Shown here one piece after another: positions 9,557 to 17,493 of a DNA stretch of 64,000 nucleotides. The position numbers and the translations under genes are program-made. The notes beneath the pieces were generated by a model, which did not search any database, had not been told where the DNA came from, and worked only from the letters and a program-made list of their open reading frames with translations. Position 1 is the stretch's first letter, and each line of letters opens with the position of its first letter. The DNA is from Bradyrhizobium japonicum USDA 6 (GTDB lineage Bacteria > Pseudomonadota > Alphaproteobacteria > Rhizobiales > Xanthobacteraceae): NCBI RefSeq assembly GCF_000284375.1, contig NC_017249.1, forward strand, positions 3,512,001 to 3,576,000, written 5' to 3'.

Positions 9557-10255
9557 TTACGCGGCCGACTTCGCCTTCTTGGCCAGGGCGGCGAGCAGCG
9601 TCTGCGCCGCCGGGCCGGAGGAGTGCGGATTCTGTCCCGTGATGAGCTGGCCCGCGCTGACGACGTGTACGCCCCAGTTCGCCGTTTTCGAGAAGACCGC
9701 GCCGAGCTTCAACATCTCGTCCTCGACGAGGAACGGTACGACATGGGTCAGGCCCACTTCCTCTTCCTCGCCATTGGTGAAGCCGGTCACCTCCTTGCCC
9801 TCGACCAAAGGCTTGCCGTCGGGCGTCTTGACGTGGCGCAGCGCACCGGTCGAGTGACACACCACCGCGATGGTCTTGCCCGCGGCGAGGAAGGATTCGA
9901 TCAGCTTGACCGAGTCCTTGTCTTCGGCGAGGTCCCACATCGGGCCGTGACCGCCGGGATAGAACAGCGTGTCGAAGTCTTCCTGCTTGACGCTGTCGAG
10001 GCGCACCGTCTTGTCGAGCTGGGCTTCAGCGGCAGCGTCCGCCTCGAAGCGCAGCGTCAGGTCGGTGCGGAACTCGGGCTCGTTGCTCTTGGGATCGAGG
10101 GGCGGCCGGCCGCCTTTGGGCGAAGCCAGCGTGATCTCCGCGCCGGAATCCTTGAACACGTAGTAGGGAGCGGCGAGCTCCTCGAGCCAGAACCCGGTCT
10201 TGCGTCCAGTGTTGCCGAGCTGGTCGTGGGAGGTGATAACCATAAGAACCTTCAT
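9557..10255 (-). CDS. DJ-1/PfpI-family protein (Hsp31-like)
   Basis: A 232-residue cytosolic protein of the DJ-1/PfpI class I glutamine amidotransferase-like superfamily. The nucleophile-elbow Cys133 in VVCHSTGAL and the acidic partner in GFWLEE (residue 25 or 26) fit the Hsp31-like / type 1 GATase-like subgroup, whose members include glyoxalase III and protein-deglycase-type enzymes. The ATG at 10255 has AAGGAG seven bases upstream. A degenerate CTAAC repeat element lies 137 bp upstream. Among epoxide hydrolases, MsrA and OsmC, a role against reactive carbonyls is a reasonable inference, not shown by sequence. Confidence 0.85.
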   Translation of the reverse strand: MKVLMVITSHDQLGNTGRKTGFWLEELAAPYYVFKDSGAEITLASPKGGRPPLDPKSNEPEFRTDLTLRFEADAAAEAQLDKTVRLDSVKQEDFDTLFYPGGHGPMWDLAEDKDSVKLIESFLAAGKTIAVVCHSTGALRHVKTPDGKPLVEGKEVTGFTNGEEEEVGLTHVVPFLVEDEMLKLGAVFSKTANWGVHVVSAGQLITGQNPHSSGPAAQTLLAALAKKAKSAA

Positions 10256-10388
10256 GACGATCTCCTTGAGTGCGTTCGCTGCAATGACGCATTCCCTCGT
10301 GGTGGAGGTGCGCCGGCCTCGGTCTCGTTCGAGCACGACACTCGTTCGTTGCTCGTGAGCCCAATGTTGCACCCAAGGCCGCGTGTTA

Positions 10389-10407
10389 GCTCGTTATGTA
10401 TTGTTAG
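10389..10407 (-). promoter_or_regulatory. CTAAC direct-repeat element, site C
   Basis: In the direction of the DJ-1 gene it reads CTAAC-AATAC-ATAAC-GAGC. The two repeats are 10 bp apart and lie 137 bp upstream of ATG 10255. Another AAC triplet follows (AGCTAACAC), giving a denser cluster than at the other sites. Confidence 0.55.
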
Positions 10408-10452
10408 GCGTTGAGAGCAGTGAACGGTTCCCGCTCTCGCGCGTCGCCACCG

Positions 10453-11160
10453 CTACTCGAACACGGCGTCGAAGATCTCGACGTCCATCAGCACGGGCCT
10501 GGCGATCACGCTTCCATCAGGCCGCAGCGTCTGCACACGCCGCAATGTCGGCACGACGATGCCGCCGAAGCTGTCATGGGCCCAGGAATAATGCGCGACC
10601 TTGTTTCCGAACAGATCGTGATCCGTCCGCCGTTGCAGCGCGTTCTCGTCGAAATAGAAGATCTGCTCGGGCGCGAGCGTGATCAGGCTCGGCGGGAACT
10701 GCGCGCGCAGCCGCCGCCACGTGTCAGCGTTTTCGCGCCACGGCGGAAGCTCCTCCGTGACGACGTCGGGATGGGCGAGCAGAAATGGGTTGGTCAGATA
10801 ATTCCAGATCGAAACGCCGCAGAAGAAGACGAGATGCAGTTCGTCCGCGAGCGCAGGAGAGCCGGTCTCGGGAAATGCAAGGCTCGGGTTATCCCAGGTG
10901 CGCAGGACCTCACCCTCGAGGCTCTCGATCGTGATCGCGTCGGGCTGAAAGCAGCCGGAGTGTTCACCCCCGGTGATGCCGGTGAAGCGGACCGACTGGG
11001 CGCGGGTCGAGCCCTCCGCCGTCACGTCCTTGAATTCGCTGGCATGTCCGGCGCTGGAGAACAACGAGCCGCCGACGGAAAGGTGGAGCGTGAATCGGGT
11101 CAAGCTATTCCAGCGGGCCATACCGCCACTGGCATCAATTACATCGTCAAGAAGCGCCAT
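10453..11160 (-). CDS. Unknown protein, paralogue of the product of 6453-7172
   Basis: A 235-residue soluble protein with no recognised catalytic motif, signal peptide or membrane segment. It aligns over its length with the protein at 6453-7172: SGGMARWN near the N-terminus, IWNYLTNPFLLA in the middle, PPWRENADTWRRLRAQFP, then an F-YF segment and a C-terminal VDVEIFD-like strand. The pair flanks the alpha/beta hydrolase and DJ-1 genes. Each has a CTAAC repeat element close upstream (here 59 bp), so they are probably co-regulated. Function unknown; a ligand-binding or lipid-carrier role is only a guess. Confidence 0.75.
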   Translation of the reverse strand: MALLDDVIDASGGMARWNSLTRFTLHLSVGGSLFSSAGHASEFKDVTAEGSTRAQSVRFTGITGGEHSGCFQPDAITIESLEGEVLRTWDNPSLAFPETGSPALADELHLVFFCGVSIWNYLTNPFLLAHPDVVTEELPPWRENADTWRRLRAQFPPSLITLAPEQIFYFDENALQRRTDHDLFGNKVAHYSWAHDSFGGIVVPTLRRVQTLRPDGSVIARPVLMDVEIFDAVFE

Positions 11161-11215
11161 AACCCGCCATATCCACCGTGAAGTGCCACCACCATGGCGG
11201 GGTGGATGCGGCTTG

Positions 11216-11234
11216 GCATGTTAGAAGTTGTTAG
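11216..11234 (-). promoter_or_regulatory. CTAAC direct-repeat element, site D
   Basis: In the direction of the gene at 10453-11160 it reads CTAAC-AACTT-CTAAC-ATGC, two perfect repeats 10 bp apart. They lie 59 bp before its ATG, in the gap after the stop of the large regulator (copy 2). Confidence 0.65.
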
Positions 11235-11278
11235 GAGTTGCGAGCAGGTGCTTGGGCGGTATCCCGTTGAAGATACTG

Positions 11279-14122
11279 TCAATTCAGCGCGCTCAACAGC
11301 TCCCTGGCGGCCACGAGATCACGGGTCTGGAGGCCTTCCTGGTACCGCGCGACGAGCGGGGCGAGCAGGGCGCGTGCTTCGCCCGCTTGTCCGGTCTGGC
11401 GCCAGACCCGGCCGAGGCTGATCGCCCCCCGCAGCTCCCAGCCGAGCGCGCACTGCCGGCGCGACAGATCGAGCGATTTCCGGAAGCAGCGCTCGGCCTC
11501 CGCGGTGTTTCCCGACCGGACGAGGATGTCGCCCTTGACCCGGAGCATCTCCGGCATGTCGAAGGATTCGCCATGATCTGGAATCTGCGCAATGGCCTCA
11601 TTGATCGTGCGCAGGGCCTCGTCCGGCTGGTTCTCCGCCACGAGACCCTCCGCCAGCGCCGTCGCAAACACTGTCGTCATGATCCGGTGCCGCGTCGCGT
11701 ACAGCGTGGCCTGGCTGCGGCGAAGATGCTCGATCCCGCCGGCGATGTCGCCGCGGCGAAGCATGAGCTCGCCCTTCTGGCCGACGCCGACGGCATGATA
11801 GGGACCAAGGAAGTGCCGCGCCGAATGGTCGATCAGCCGCTCGATCAGGATTTCGGCATTGGCCCAGTCGCCGACCCAGAGGAACACGTAGATCGTCCAG
11901 ACCAGGGAGATGCCGAGGGTGAGGGGTTGTTCCAGCAGTTCCGCCTCGCGAACGGTGTATCTCGCCGCCTCGATCGCGCGATCGGGCCGGCCGGTGAGCC
12001 AGAGCCCGCGCGCCAGCGCGACCAGCGCGACGATGCGGTCGTCATAACCGAGATGCCCGATGTTCAGCCGCTGCGAGCCGGGATTGTGCACCATCGCGCT
12101 CTCGCAGAACTGCACGGCCTTGTCCTGATTGCCGATCAGATGGTGCGCGACGCCCAGCATCCATTCCACGTTCAGCGCGGCGGCCGCGTCATTCAGCTTG
12201 CGGGCAACGCTCTCGCCCTGCTCGCCGGTGCCGAGCGCGCCGTGAAAATCCCCGACCCTGGTCAGGTAGATGTGCAATCCGCGCAGCAGCCAGAGCTGCC
12301 AGTGCAGATCCTCGAGATCCCGCGCAAGCTGAAGACTGCGTGTGAACGCCGACCGGACCGCTTCGGTATTGCCCTGCGTGAACATCAAGGAGACGCCGAG
12401 CGCAGCCTGCAACGTCATCTCCTGGCGGCGGTCGATCGAATTCGTATCGAGAGAGACAAGCGCCTGCTTCGTCCAGCGATAGCACTCCGTCAGCAATGTC
12501 AGTTCGAGGAAAAACTGGGCCGCCGAAGCCGCCAGATCCACGCCGATCGTCCGGTCGGCGCTATCCGAAAAGCTCCAGGTCAGCGCGGCCCTGACATTGT
12601 GCAAATGGTCGGCATAGGGAAGGAAGCCGCCCGCGGTCTGCATACCCGTGGATTTGAGCGCGATGTCGCGCAGGAAATCGCGGAAATATTCGGCGTGAGC
12701 GCGCGCGACACGGGGCGCTTCGCCGTTCTCGACGAGCTTGGCGCCGGCGAAGGCGCGGGTGGTGTCGAGCAGACGATAGCGCAGCCGCCGCTCCGCAGGT
12801 GAGGTTGCGATCAGCGATTTGGAGAGCAGGTTCGAGATCGCCTCGACCGCCTCGGGCTCGCTGATGCCCTGGCTGAACGCAACGGCGAGCGCGGCCTCCA
12901 TCGTGAATGGCCCGACGAACACCGACAAACCGCGCAGCGTCGCACTCTCGGCTGCCGGCAACAGATCATAGCTCCAGGCGAGCGCGGCGCTCAGGGTCTG
13001 GTGCCGCGGGATCGCGGTACGGCGTCCCCGCCACAGAAGCGAGAAACGGCTGTCGAGCAGCGAGGCGGTCCCGGCAATGCCATAGGCGTTCACGCGTCCG
13101 GCGGCGAGCTCGATCGCGAGCGCGATGCCGTCCAGTCGCCGGCAGATCTCGGCGACAAGCGGTGCATCCTCATCGCTCAGTTCGAATTCGCCCAGGCTCT
13201 CGGCAATGCGTTCCACGAAGAGCTGGCTTGCGGGATAGGCAAGGATGTCGGCGATGCCGAGCCCGTCGCGCTGGGGCGGGCAGTCCAGCGGAAACAACCG
13301 GTGGACGCGTTCGCCTTCGGTGCGAAAGGATTCGCGGCTGGTGGCGAGAATATGCAGCTCAGGGGCTTCCTGGACGATGTGCTCGGCCAAGGGCGCGAGC
13401 TCGTCGATGATGTGCTCGCAGCTGTCGAAGATCAGCAGCATTCGACGGTTGCGCAGCACCGTCAGCAGGCCCGGCATCGGGTCCTCGGAATTGACGGTCA
13501 GGCCGAGCGTGGCGGCGATGGTGCTTGGAACGAGCCTGGCATCCGTCAGCGCGCCGAAATCAACGAAGTTGACCTGACCGTCGAAGGCCTGGAGCTCGCG
13601 ATGCGCGACGGCGAGCGCGACGGAAGTCTTGCCAATCCCGCCGGGGCCGACAATTGTCACGAAGCGATGCTGCGCAAGCTCGGTGGAAATCCGCTCGACC
13701 GCGTCGTCTCGTCCGATCATCCTGGCAAGCGGCGGCGGGAGTATGTGAGGCGACGGGACGGCCGGGCCTGTCCGCGTCTCCGGCGATTCGGACCGGACCA
13801 GCGGGCCCGCGAAGCAATAGCCACGGCCGGGCACGTTGACGACATAGCGGGAGCCTTCGCCGGCATCCCCCAAGGCCTTGCGCAGCGTCGTGATGTGGAA
13901 GCGAAGGCTGCCTTCATCGACCGTCACGTCGGCCCAGACGCGCTTGATCAACTCACGCTTGTCGATGACCTCGCCGGCGCGCTCGACGAGAAAAATGAGA
14001 ATATCGAGTGCGCGGCCGCCGAGGTGAAGCGGAGCGCCGTCCTTCTCGAGCAGGCGCGACCTTGCGTACAGCCGGAATGGCCCGAAGGAAATCGCCGCAT
14101 CCTGGTCGTTAGTGTCCGCCAC
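11279..14122 (-). CDS. Winged-helix STAND-ATPase transcriptional regulator (copy 2)
   Basis: A 947-residue regulator starting at GTG 14122. Residues about 10-108 form an OmpR/CadC-type winged helix (FGPFRLYARSRLLEKDG to NVPGRGYCF). From about residue 155 there is a STAND/NB-ARC ATPase with Walker A GPGGIGKTSVALAVAH and Walker B RMLLIFDSCEHIIDEL, followed by the helical DTTRAFA region. The C-terminal half, about 450 residues, looks like repeated helical hairpins (TPR/MalT-like). Such proteins are cytosolic and probably bind an inducer through the C-terminal half, then use ATP-driven assembly to activate transcription. A 36-bp element shared with copy 3 lies 44 bp upstream. This is the intact copy most central to the repeat-element targets and is my main candidate for their activator. 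Confidence 0.88.
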   Translation of the reverse strand: MADTNDQDAAISFGPFRLYARSRLLEKDGAPLHLGGRALDILIFLVERAGEVIDKRELIKRVWADVTVDEGSLRFHITTLRKALGDAGEGSRYVVNVPGRGYCFAGPLVRSESPETRTGPAVPSPHILPPPLARMIGRDDAVERISTELAQHRFVTIVGPGGIGKTSVALAVAHRELQAFDGQVNFVDFGALTDARLVPSTIAATLGLTVNSEDPMPGLLTVLRNRRMLLIFDSCEHIIDELAPLAEHIVQEAPELHILATSRESFRTEGERVHRLFPLDCPPQRDGLGIADILAYPASQLFVERIAESLGEFELSDEDAPLVAEICRRLDGIALAIELAAGRVNAYGIAGTASLLDSRFSLLWRGRRTAIPRHQTLSAALAWSYDLLPAAESATLRGLSVFVGPFTMEAALAVAFSQGISEPEAVEAISNLLSKSLIATSPAERRLRYRLLDTTRAFAGAKLVENGEAPRVARAHAEYFRDFLRDIALKSTGMQTAGGFLPYADHLHNVRAALTWSFSDSADRTIGVDLAASAAQFFLELTLLTECYRWTKQALVSLDTNSIDRRQEMTLQAALGVSLMFTQGNTEAVRSAFTRSLQLARDLEDLHWQLWLLRGLHIYLTRVGDFHGALGTGEQGESVARKLNDAAAALNVEWMLGVAHHLIGNQDKAVQFCESAMVHNPGSQRLNIGHLGYDDRIVALVALARGLWLTGRPDRAIEAARYTVREAELLEQPLTLGISLVWTIYVFLWVGDWANAEILIERLIDHSARHFLGPYHAVGVGQKGELMLRRGDIAGGIEHLRRSQATLYATRHRIMTTVFATALAEGLVAENQPDEALRTINEAIAQIPDHGESFDMPEMLRVKGDILVRSGNTAEAERCFRKSLDLSRRQCALGWELRGAISLGRVWRQTGQAGEARALLAPLVARYQEGLQTRDLVAARELLSALN

Positions 14123-14165
14123 GCGCCAATGAATCCAGTGAAGGGGCTGTTGTCCGCATCCTGAT

Positions 14166-14201
14166 CTAGCAGAACGAGGTCATGAGTAAACTGGTCGAAA
14201 G
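14166..14201 (-). promoter_or_regulatory. Conserved upstream element of regulator copy 2
   Basis: This 36-bp segment matches 27422-27457 upstream of copy 3 at 29 of 36 positions, while surrounding sequence differs. Conserved cores on the plus strand are CAGAACGAGG and AGTAAACTGG, the second carrying an AGTWWACT palindrome. It lies 44 bp before the GTG start. I read it as a shared promoter or an autoregulatory operator. Confidence 0.5.
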
Positions 14202-14357
14202 TGGCGAAATCGCGCGGCAAGTCAGCCGGCCGCGCCGGGATGATGCGTGACAAGTTTCGCTTAAAGGCGAGCGGCTTGCGAAGCGATCGGGACGACCCGT
14301 CAGCGTGCTTGACCGTCGAGATGACAGTCTGGCCGCCAACTTGTGATGTCGCCGATC

Positions 14358-14386
14358 ATAACAAAATCTTGCAACGTCTAACGAGC
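14358..14386 (+). promoter_or_regulatory. CTAAC direct-repeat element, site E
   Basis: It reads ATAAC-AAAAT-CTTGC and then AACGT-CTAAC-GAGC. The outer repeats are 20 bp apart and the middle one is degenerate. It ends about 69 bp before the kinase gene at 14452. Confidence 0.55.
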
Positions 14387-14451
14387 AAAACGCGCGCGGC
14401 GCATCCAGTATAGGGTTCGAGTTAGGTCCTAGGTCCAACGGGGAGGCTATC

Positions 14452-15120
14452 ATGTCCGCTATCGGTTTGGGGACGAACGACCATTTCGTTCGATCTCAGC
14501 ACATTGCCAACCTTGATGATCAGTCGCGTGATTGGGAACTCGTACTACGGGAATCCCACCATCGGATGAAGAACACGCTGACGCTGCTGGGTGCGTCAGT
14601 CCGCCGCGACTTCTCGCGGCCGGGCACCAGGGACATGTCGGGCGCGGTGGACCGGTTCGAGCAGCGCATCGTCGCGTTCGGCAGGCTCTATCAGCTCTTG
14701 TCCGACAGCGACAGCCTGTCCGCCGTCTCCGTCGAGGCCTTCTTCGAAAACCTGTGCGAGGCGCTCTCCGAGGCAGTGCTGGAACCGGCCGGCATCCGCT
14801 GCGAGGCCGCGATCGAGAGCGGGGCGCTGCCGGCATCGCAGTGTCATCGGTTGGCGTTGATGCTGACGGAGCTGGTCACGAATGCAGCGAAACATGCCTT
14901 CCCGAACAAGAACGATGCGCTGATCCGCATCGAAATTGCCAACCGCGACGACGCTTGGCTCTGCACGGTGGCTGACAACGGCATCGGCGCGACCGGTCCG
15001 CTTCAGGGCACCGGCAGCCGCATCCTTGAAGGGCTCGCACGCAGTATCGACGCGCGGTTGCAGGGTGAGGCGGGCCAGGGTGGCACGCGGGTAACGATCG
15101 TGATGCCCGCTGCCGCTTGA
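14452..15120 (+). CDS. HWE/HisKA_2-type sensor histidine kinase without a sensor domain
   Basis: A 222-residue soluble kinase consisting only of dimerisation/phosphoacceptor and ATPase domains. The phosphoacceptor region is ESHHRMKNTL with His36/37. The N box is ELVTNAAKHAF, the G1 box DNGIGA, and the C-terminal G2 region runs GTGSRILEGL to GGTRVTI. There is no PAS, GAF or membrane segment, so it must receive its signal from another protein. No response regulator lies next to it; in alphaproteobacteria such kinases often feed the PhyR-NepR general stress response (family knowledge, not seen here). The start ATG is preceded by GGGGAGG. Repeat element E lies 69 bp upstream. It is followed 33 bp later by the VOC gene. 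Confidence 0.85.
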   Translation: MSAIGLGTNDHFVRSQHIANLDDQSRDWELVLRESHHRMKNTLTLLGASVRRDFSRPGTRDMSGAVDRFEQRIVAFGRLYQLLSDSDSLSAVSVEAFFENLCEALSEAVLEPAGIRCEAAIESGALPASQCHRLALMLTELVTNAAKHAFPNKNDALIRIEIANRDDAWLCTVADNGIGATGPLQGTGSRILEGLARSIDARLQGEAGQGGTRVTIVMPAAA

Positions 15121-15153
15121 AGCTCGTTTCAATTTCAACTCAGGGAGTGCGAC

Positions 15154-15855
15154 ATGGCCACCACCGAAATCGACCGCGACGCCGCGGCCGGGTCCCCGAA
15201 GACGTCTTCGACATCGCGGGGCGTTGATCTGAAGCTCGAGATCGTCGTCATCCCCGTGTCGGATGTCGACCGCGCCAAGGCGTTCTACACGCGCCTCGGC
15301 TGGCGATTGGACGCCGATTTTGCCTCGGCTGACGAATGGCGCGTGATCCAGTTCACGCCGCCGGGTTCGGCTTGTTCTGTGATCTTCGGCAAGAACGTCA
15401 CGCCGGCAACGCCGGGTTCGGCGCGCGGGCTGTACCTGATCGTCTCCGATCTGGCCGTGGCGCGACAGGAACTGCTCGACCGCGGCATCGCGGTGAGCGC
15501 ACCATTCCATGGTGCGGGCGACGTTCACGCCGGTTCGGACGAGCCGTATCTGTTCGGCAGCGTCCGGGTCAGCGGTGTTGACCCGAAGCGCGGCAGCTAC
15601 AGCTCGTTTGCCTCGTTCAGCGATCCCGACGGCAATGGCTGGCTGTTCCAGGAGGTCACGACGCGACTGCCTGGACGCATTGCGGGTGACGGCACGACGT
15701 TTGCCTCAACGGCCGATCTGGCCGCAACCCTGCGACGTGCCGCTGTCGCGCATGGTGAGCACGAGAAGCGCATCGGCGGACACGACGAGAACTGGGCCGA
15801 CTGGTACGCCGACTACATCGTCCGCGAGCAGGCCGGTCAACCGCTGCCCTCGTGA
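15154..15855 (+). CDS. VOC/glyoxalase-family protein
   Basis: A 233-residue cytosolic protein with a vicinal-oxygen-chelate fold at about residues 25-170: LEIVVIPVSDVDRAKAFYTRLG at the first module, LYLIVSDLAVARQELLDRG at the second, and FSDPDGNGWLFQEV closing it. The tail of about 65 residues (to DENWADWYADYIVREQ) is an extension often seen in glyoxalase/bleomycin-resistance-type proteins of unknown substrate. A metal-dependent isomerase, dioxygenase or drug-binding role is possible. The ribosome site AGGGAG precedes ATG 15154. It is probably co-transcribed with the HWE kinase gene. Confidence 0.82.
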   Translation: MATTEIDRDAAAGSPKTSSTSRGVDLKLEIVVIPVSDVDRAKAFYTRLGWRLDADFASADEWRVIQFTPPGSACSVIFGKNVTPATPGSARGLYLIVSDLAVARQELLDRGIAVSAPFHGAGDVHAGSDEPYLFGSVRVSGVDPKRGSYSSFASFSDPDGNGWLFQEVTTRLPGRIAGDGTTFASTADLAATLRRAAVAHGEHEKRIGGHDENWADWYADYIVREQAGQPLPS

Positions 15856-15890
15856 GTTGTAATGAGCCCATCTCCCGAATTCACGGACAG

Positions 15891-15920
15891 GGCGCGCGCC
15901 GATTGAACTCGTCGCGCGCC
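15891..15920 (+). terminator. Weak stem-loop after the VOC gene
   Basis: GGCGCGCG (15891-15898) pairs with CGCGCGCC (15913-15920), 36 bp after the VOC stop codon, with no T-tract. It may separate the kinase-VOC transcript from the epoxide hydrolase transcript. Confidence 0.3.
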
Positions 15921-15988
15921 GTGTCGCTTCTGCATCGCGCGTATCGTCATGGTCGCTCGCTCTCTTGCACCCCGCGGACTCGCAACGG

Positions 15989-16017
15989 CTAACGCGGCCT
16001 AACAACCGATAACGAGC
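15989..16017 (+). promoter_or_regulatory. CTAAC direct-repeat element, site F (best example)
   Basis: It reads CTAAC-GCGGC-CTAAC and then AACCG-ATAAC-GAGC, three repeats exactly 10 bp apart. It ends about 100 bp before the epoxide hydrolase ATG at 16115. Sites E and F share the trailing GAGCAAA. The rest of the 259-bp gap holds only the stem-loop. Confidence 0.7.
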
Positions 16018-16114
16018 AAATTGCCAGGACCTGCGCCAATCTCTGTTCACGACGAAACGACGCGTCGATTTCGAATTCGGCTGGCGTCACCGACCAGAGT
16101 AAGGGAGATCCGAC

Positions 16115-17428
16115 ATGACAACGCAAGCACGAGCCGACATTCTCAATCCTGACCGCCGTCAATTGCTGAGCCAGGCCGCGATGACCGCGGTCGCTGCCAG
16201 CGTAGCGAGCCTGCTGCCGCTGCGTCCGGCAAAGGCCGCTGCAAGCGGCGCCATCCGCCCGTTCCGCGTCAGCGTGCCCGAGGAAGATCTGCTTGACCTC
16301 CGCCGCCGCCTCGCAGCGACACGCTGGCCCGATCGCGAGATCGTCGCCGACCAATCGCAGGGCGTACAGCTCACGACGCTCCAGCAGCTCGTGCGGTACT
16401 GGCAGAACGACTACGACTGGCGCAAGATGGAAGCGCGGCTGAACGCCTTGCCGCAATTCGTCACCGAGATCGACGGCGTCGACATCCACTTCATTCACAT
16501 CCGCTCCCGCCACGAGAACGCACTGCCGATGATCGTCACGCATGGCTGGCCGGGCTCGATCATCGAGCAGATGAAGATCGTCGGCCCGCTGACCGATCCC
16601 ACCGCGCATGGTGCGAAGGCCGCGGATGCATTCGACCTGGTGATCCCCTCGCTTCCGGGCCACGGCTTCTCCGGCAAGCCGACGGAGCTCGGCTGGGATC
16701 CCCAGCGCATCGCGCGCGCCTGGATCGTGCTGATGCAACGCCTCGGCTACAACCGCTACGTGGCGCAGGGCGGCGATTGGGGCAATGCCGTCACCGAGCA
16801 GATGGCGGTGATCGCACCGCCGGAACTGCTCGGCATTCACACCAACATGCCCGCCACCGTTCCCGACGACATCGCCAAGGCGCTTCAGCCGGGTGGAACG
16901 CGGCCATCAAACCTCTCGGCCGACGAGCGCATTGCCTACGACCAGCTCGACGATTTCTACAAGCACGGCCTCGGTTACGCGATCGAGATGTCGAACCGGC
17001 CGCAGACGCTCTATGGTCTCGTCGACTCACCGGCCGGTCTTGCATCCTGGATGCTTGATCACGACGCACGCAGTGCTGCGATGATTGCGCGGGCGTTCGA
17101 CGGCAAGACCGAAGGCCTGTCGCGCGATGACGTGATCGACAACATCACGCTCTACTGGCTCACCAACACCGCGGTGTCGTCGGCGCGGCTCTACTGGGAG
17201 AACAAGCTGGTGTTCTTCGAGCCCAAGCACATCAAGATCCCGGTCGCCGTCAGCGTGTTCCCTGACGAGATCTATGCCGCGCCGCGCAGCTGGGCCGAGA
17301 AGGCCTATCCGAAGCTGATGCACTACAACCGCCTCGACAAGGGCGGCCACTTCGCGGCCTGGGAGCAGCCCGCGCTGTTCTCTGCGGAAATGCGCACCGC
17401 GTTCCGCCCGCTGCGCCAGTCGATCTGA
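16115..17428 (+). CDS. Epoxide hydrolase with N-terminal EHN domain, Tat-exported
   Basis: A 437-residue microsomal-type epoxide hydrolase. The N-terminus carries a twin-arginine signal (DRRQLLS, then hydrophobic to about residue 43). Residues 47-155 form the epoxide hydrolase N-terminal domain (IRPFRVSVPEEDLLDLRRRL), followed by the alpha/beta hydrolase core with HGWPGS. The nucleophile is Asp221 in QGGDWGN, a ring-opening Tyr is in LYWENK, and the catalytic His is in GGHFAAWEQP. It hydrolyses epoxides to diols through a covalent ester; the natural substrate is unknown. It leads a five-gene series on the same strand (hydratase homologue, OsmC, cupin, MsrA). GGGAG precedes ATG 16115, and repeat element F lies upstream. 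Confidence 0.9.
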   Translation: MTTQARADILNPDRRQLLSQAAMTAVAASVASLLPLRPAKAAASGAIRPFRVSVPEEDLLDLRRRLAATRWPDREIVADQSQGVQLTTLQQLVRYWQNDYDWRKMEARLNALPQFVTEIDGVDIHFIHIRSRHENALPMIVTHGWPGSIIEQMKIVGPLTDPTAHGAKAADAFDLVIPSLPGHGFSGKPTELGWDPQRIARAWIVLMQRLGYNRYVAQGGDWGNAVTEQMAVIAPPELLGIHTNMPATVPDDIAKALQPGGTRPSNLSADERIAYDQLDDFYKHGLGYAIEMSNRPQTLYGLVDSPAGLASWMLDHDARSAAMIARAFDGKTEGLSRDDVIDNITLYWLTNTAVSSARLYWENKLVFFEPKHIKIPVAVSVFPDEIYAAPRSWAEKAYPKLMHYNRLDKGGHFAAWEQPALFSAEMRTAFRPLRQSI

Positions 17429-17493
17429 ACCGAGCAGGGGACGCGCGCCGCCGTGCGTTCCATTTTCGAACACACATATCAGGAGTGTCAACA

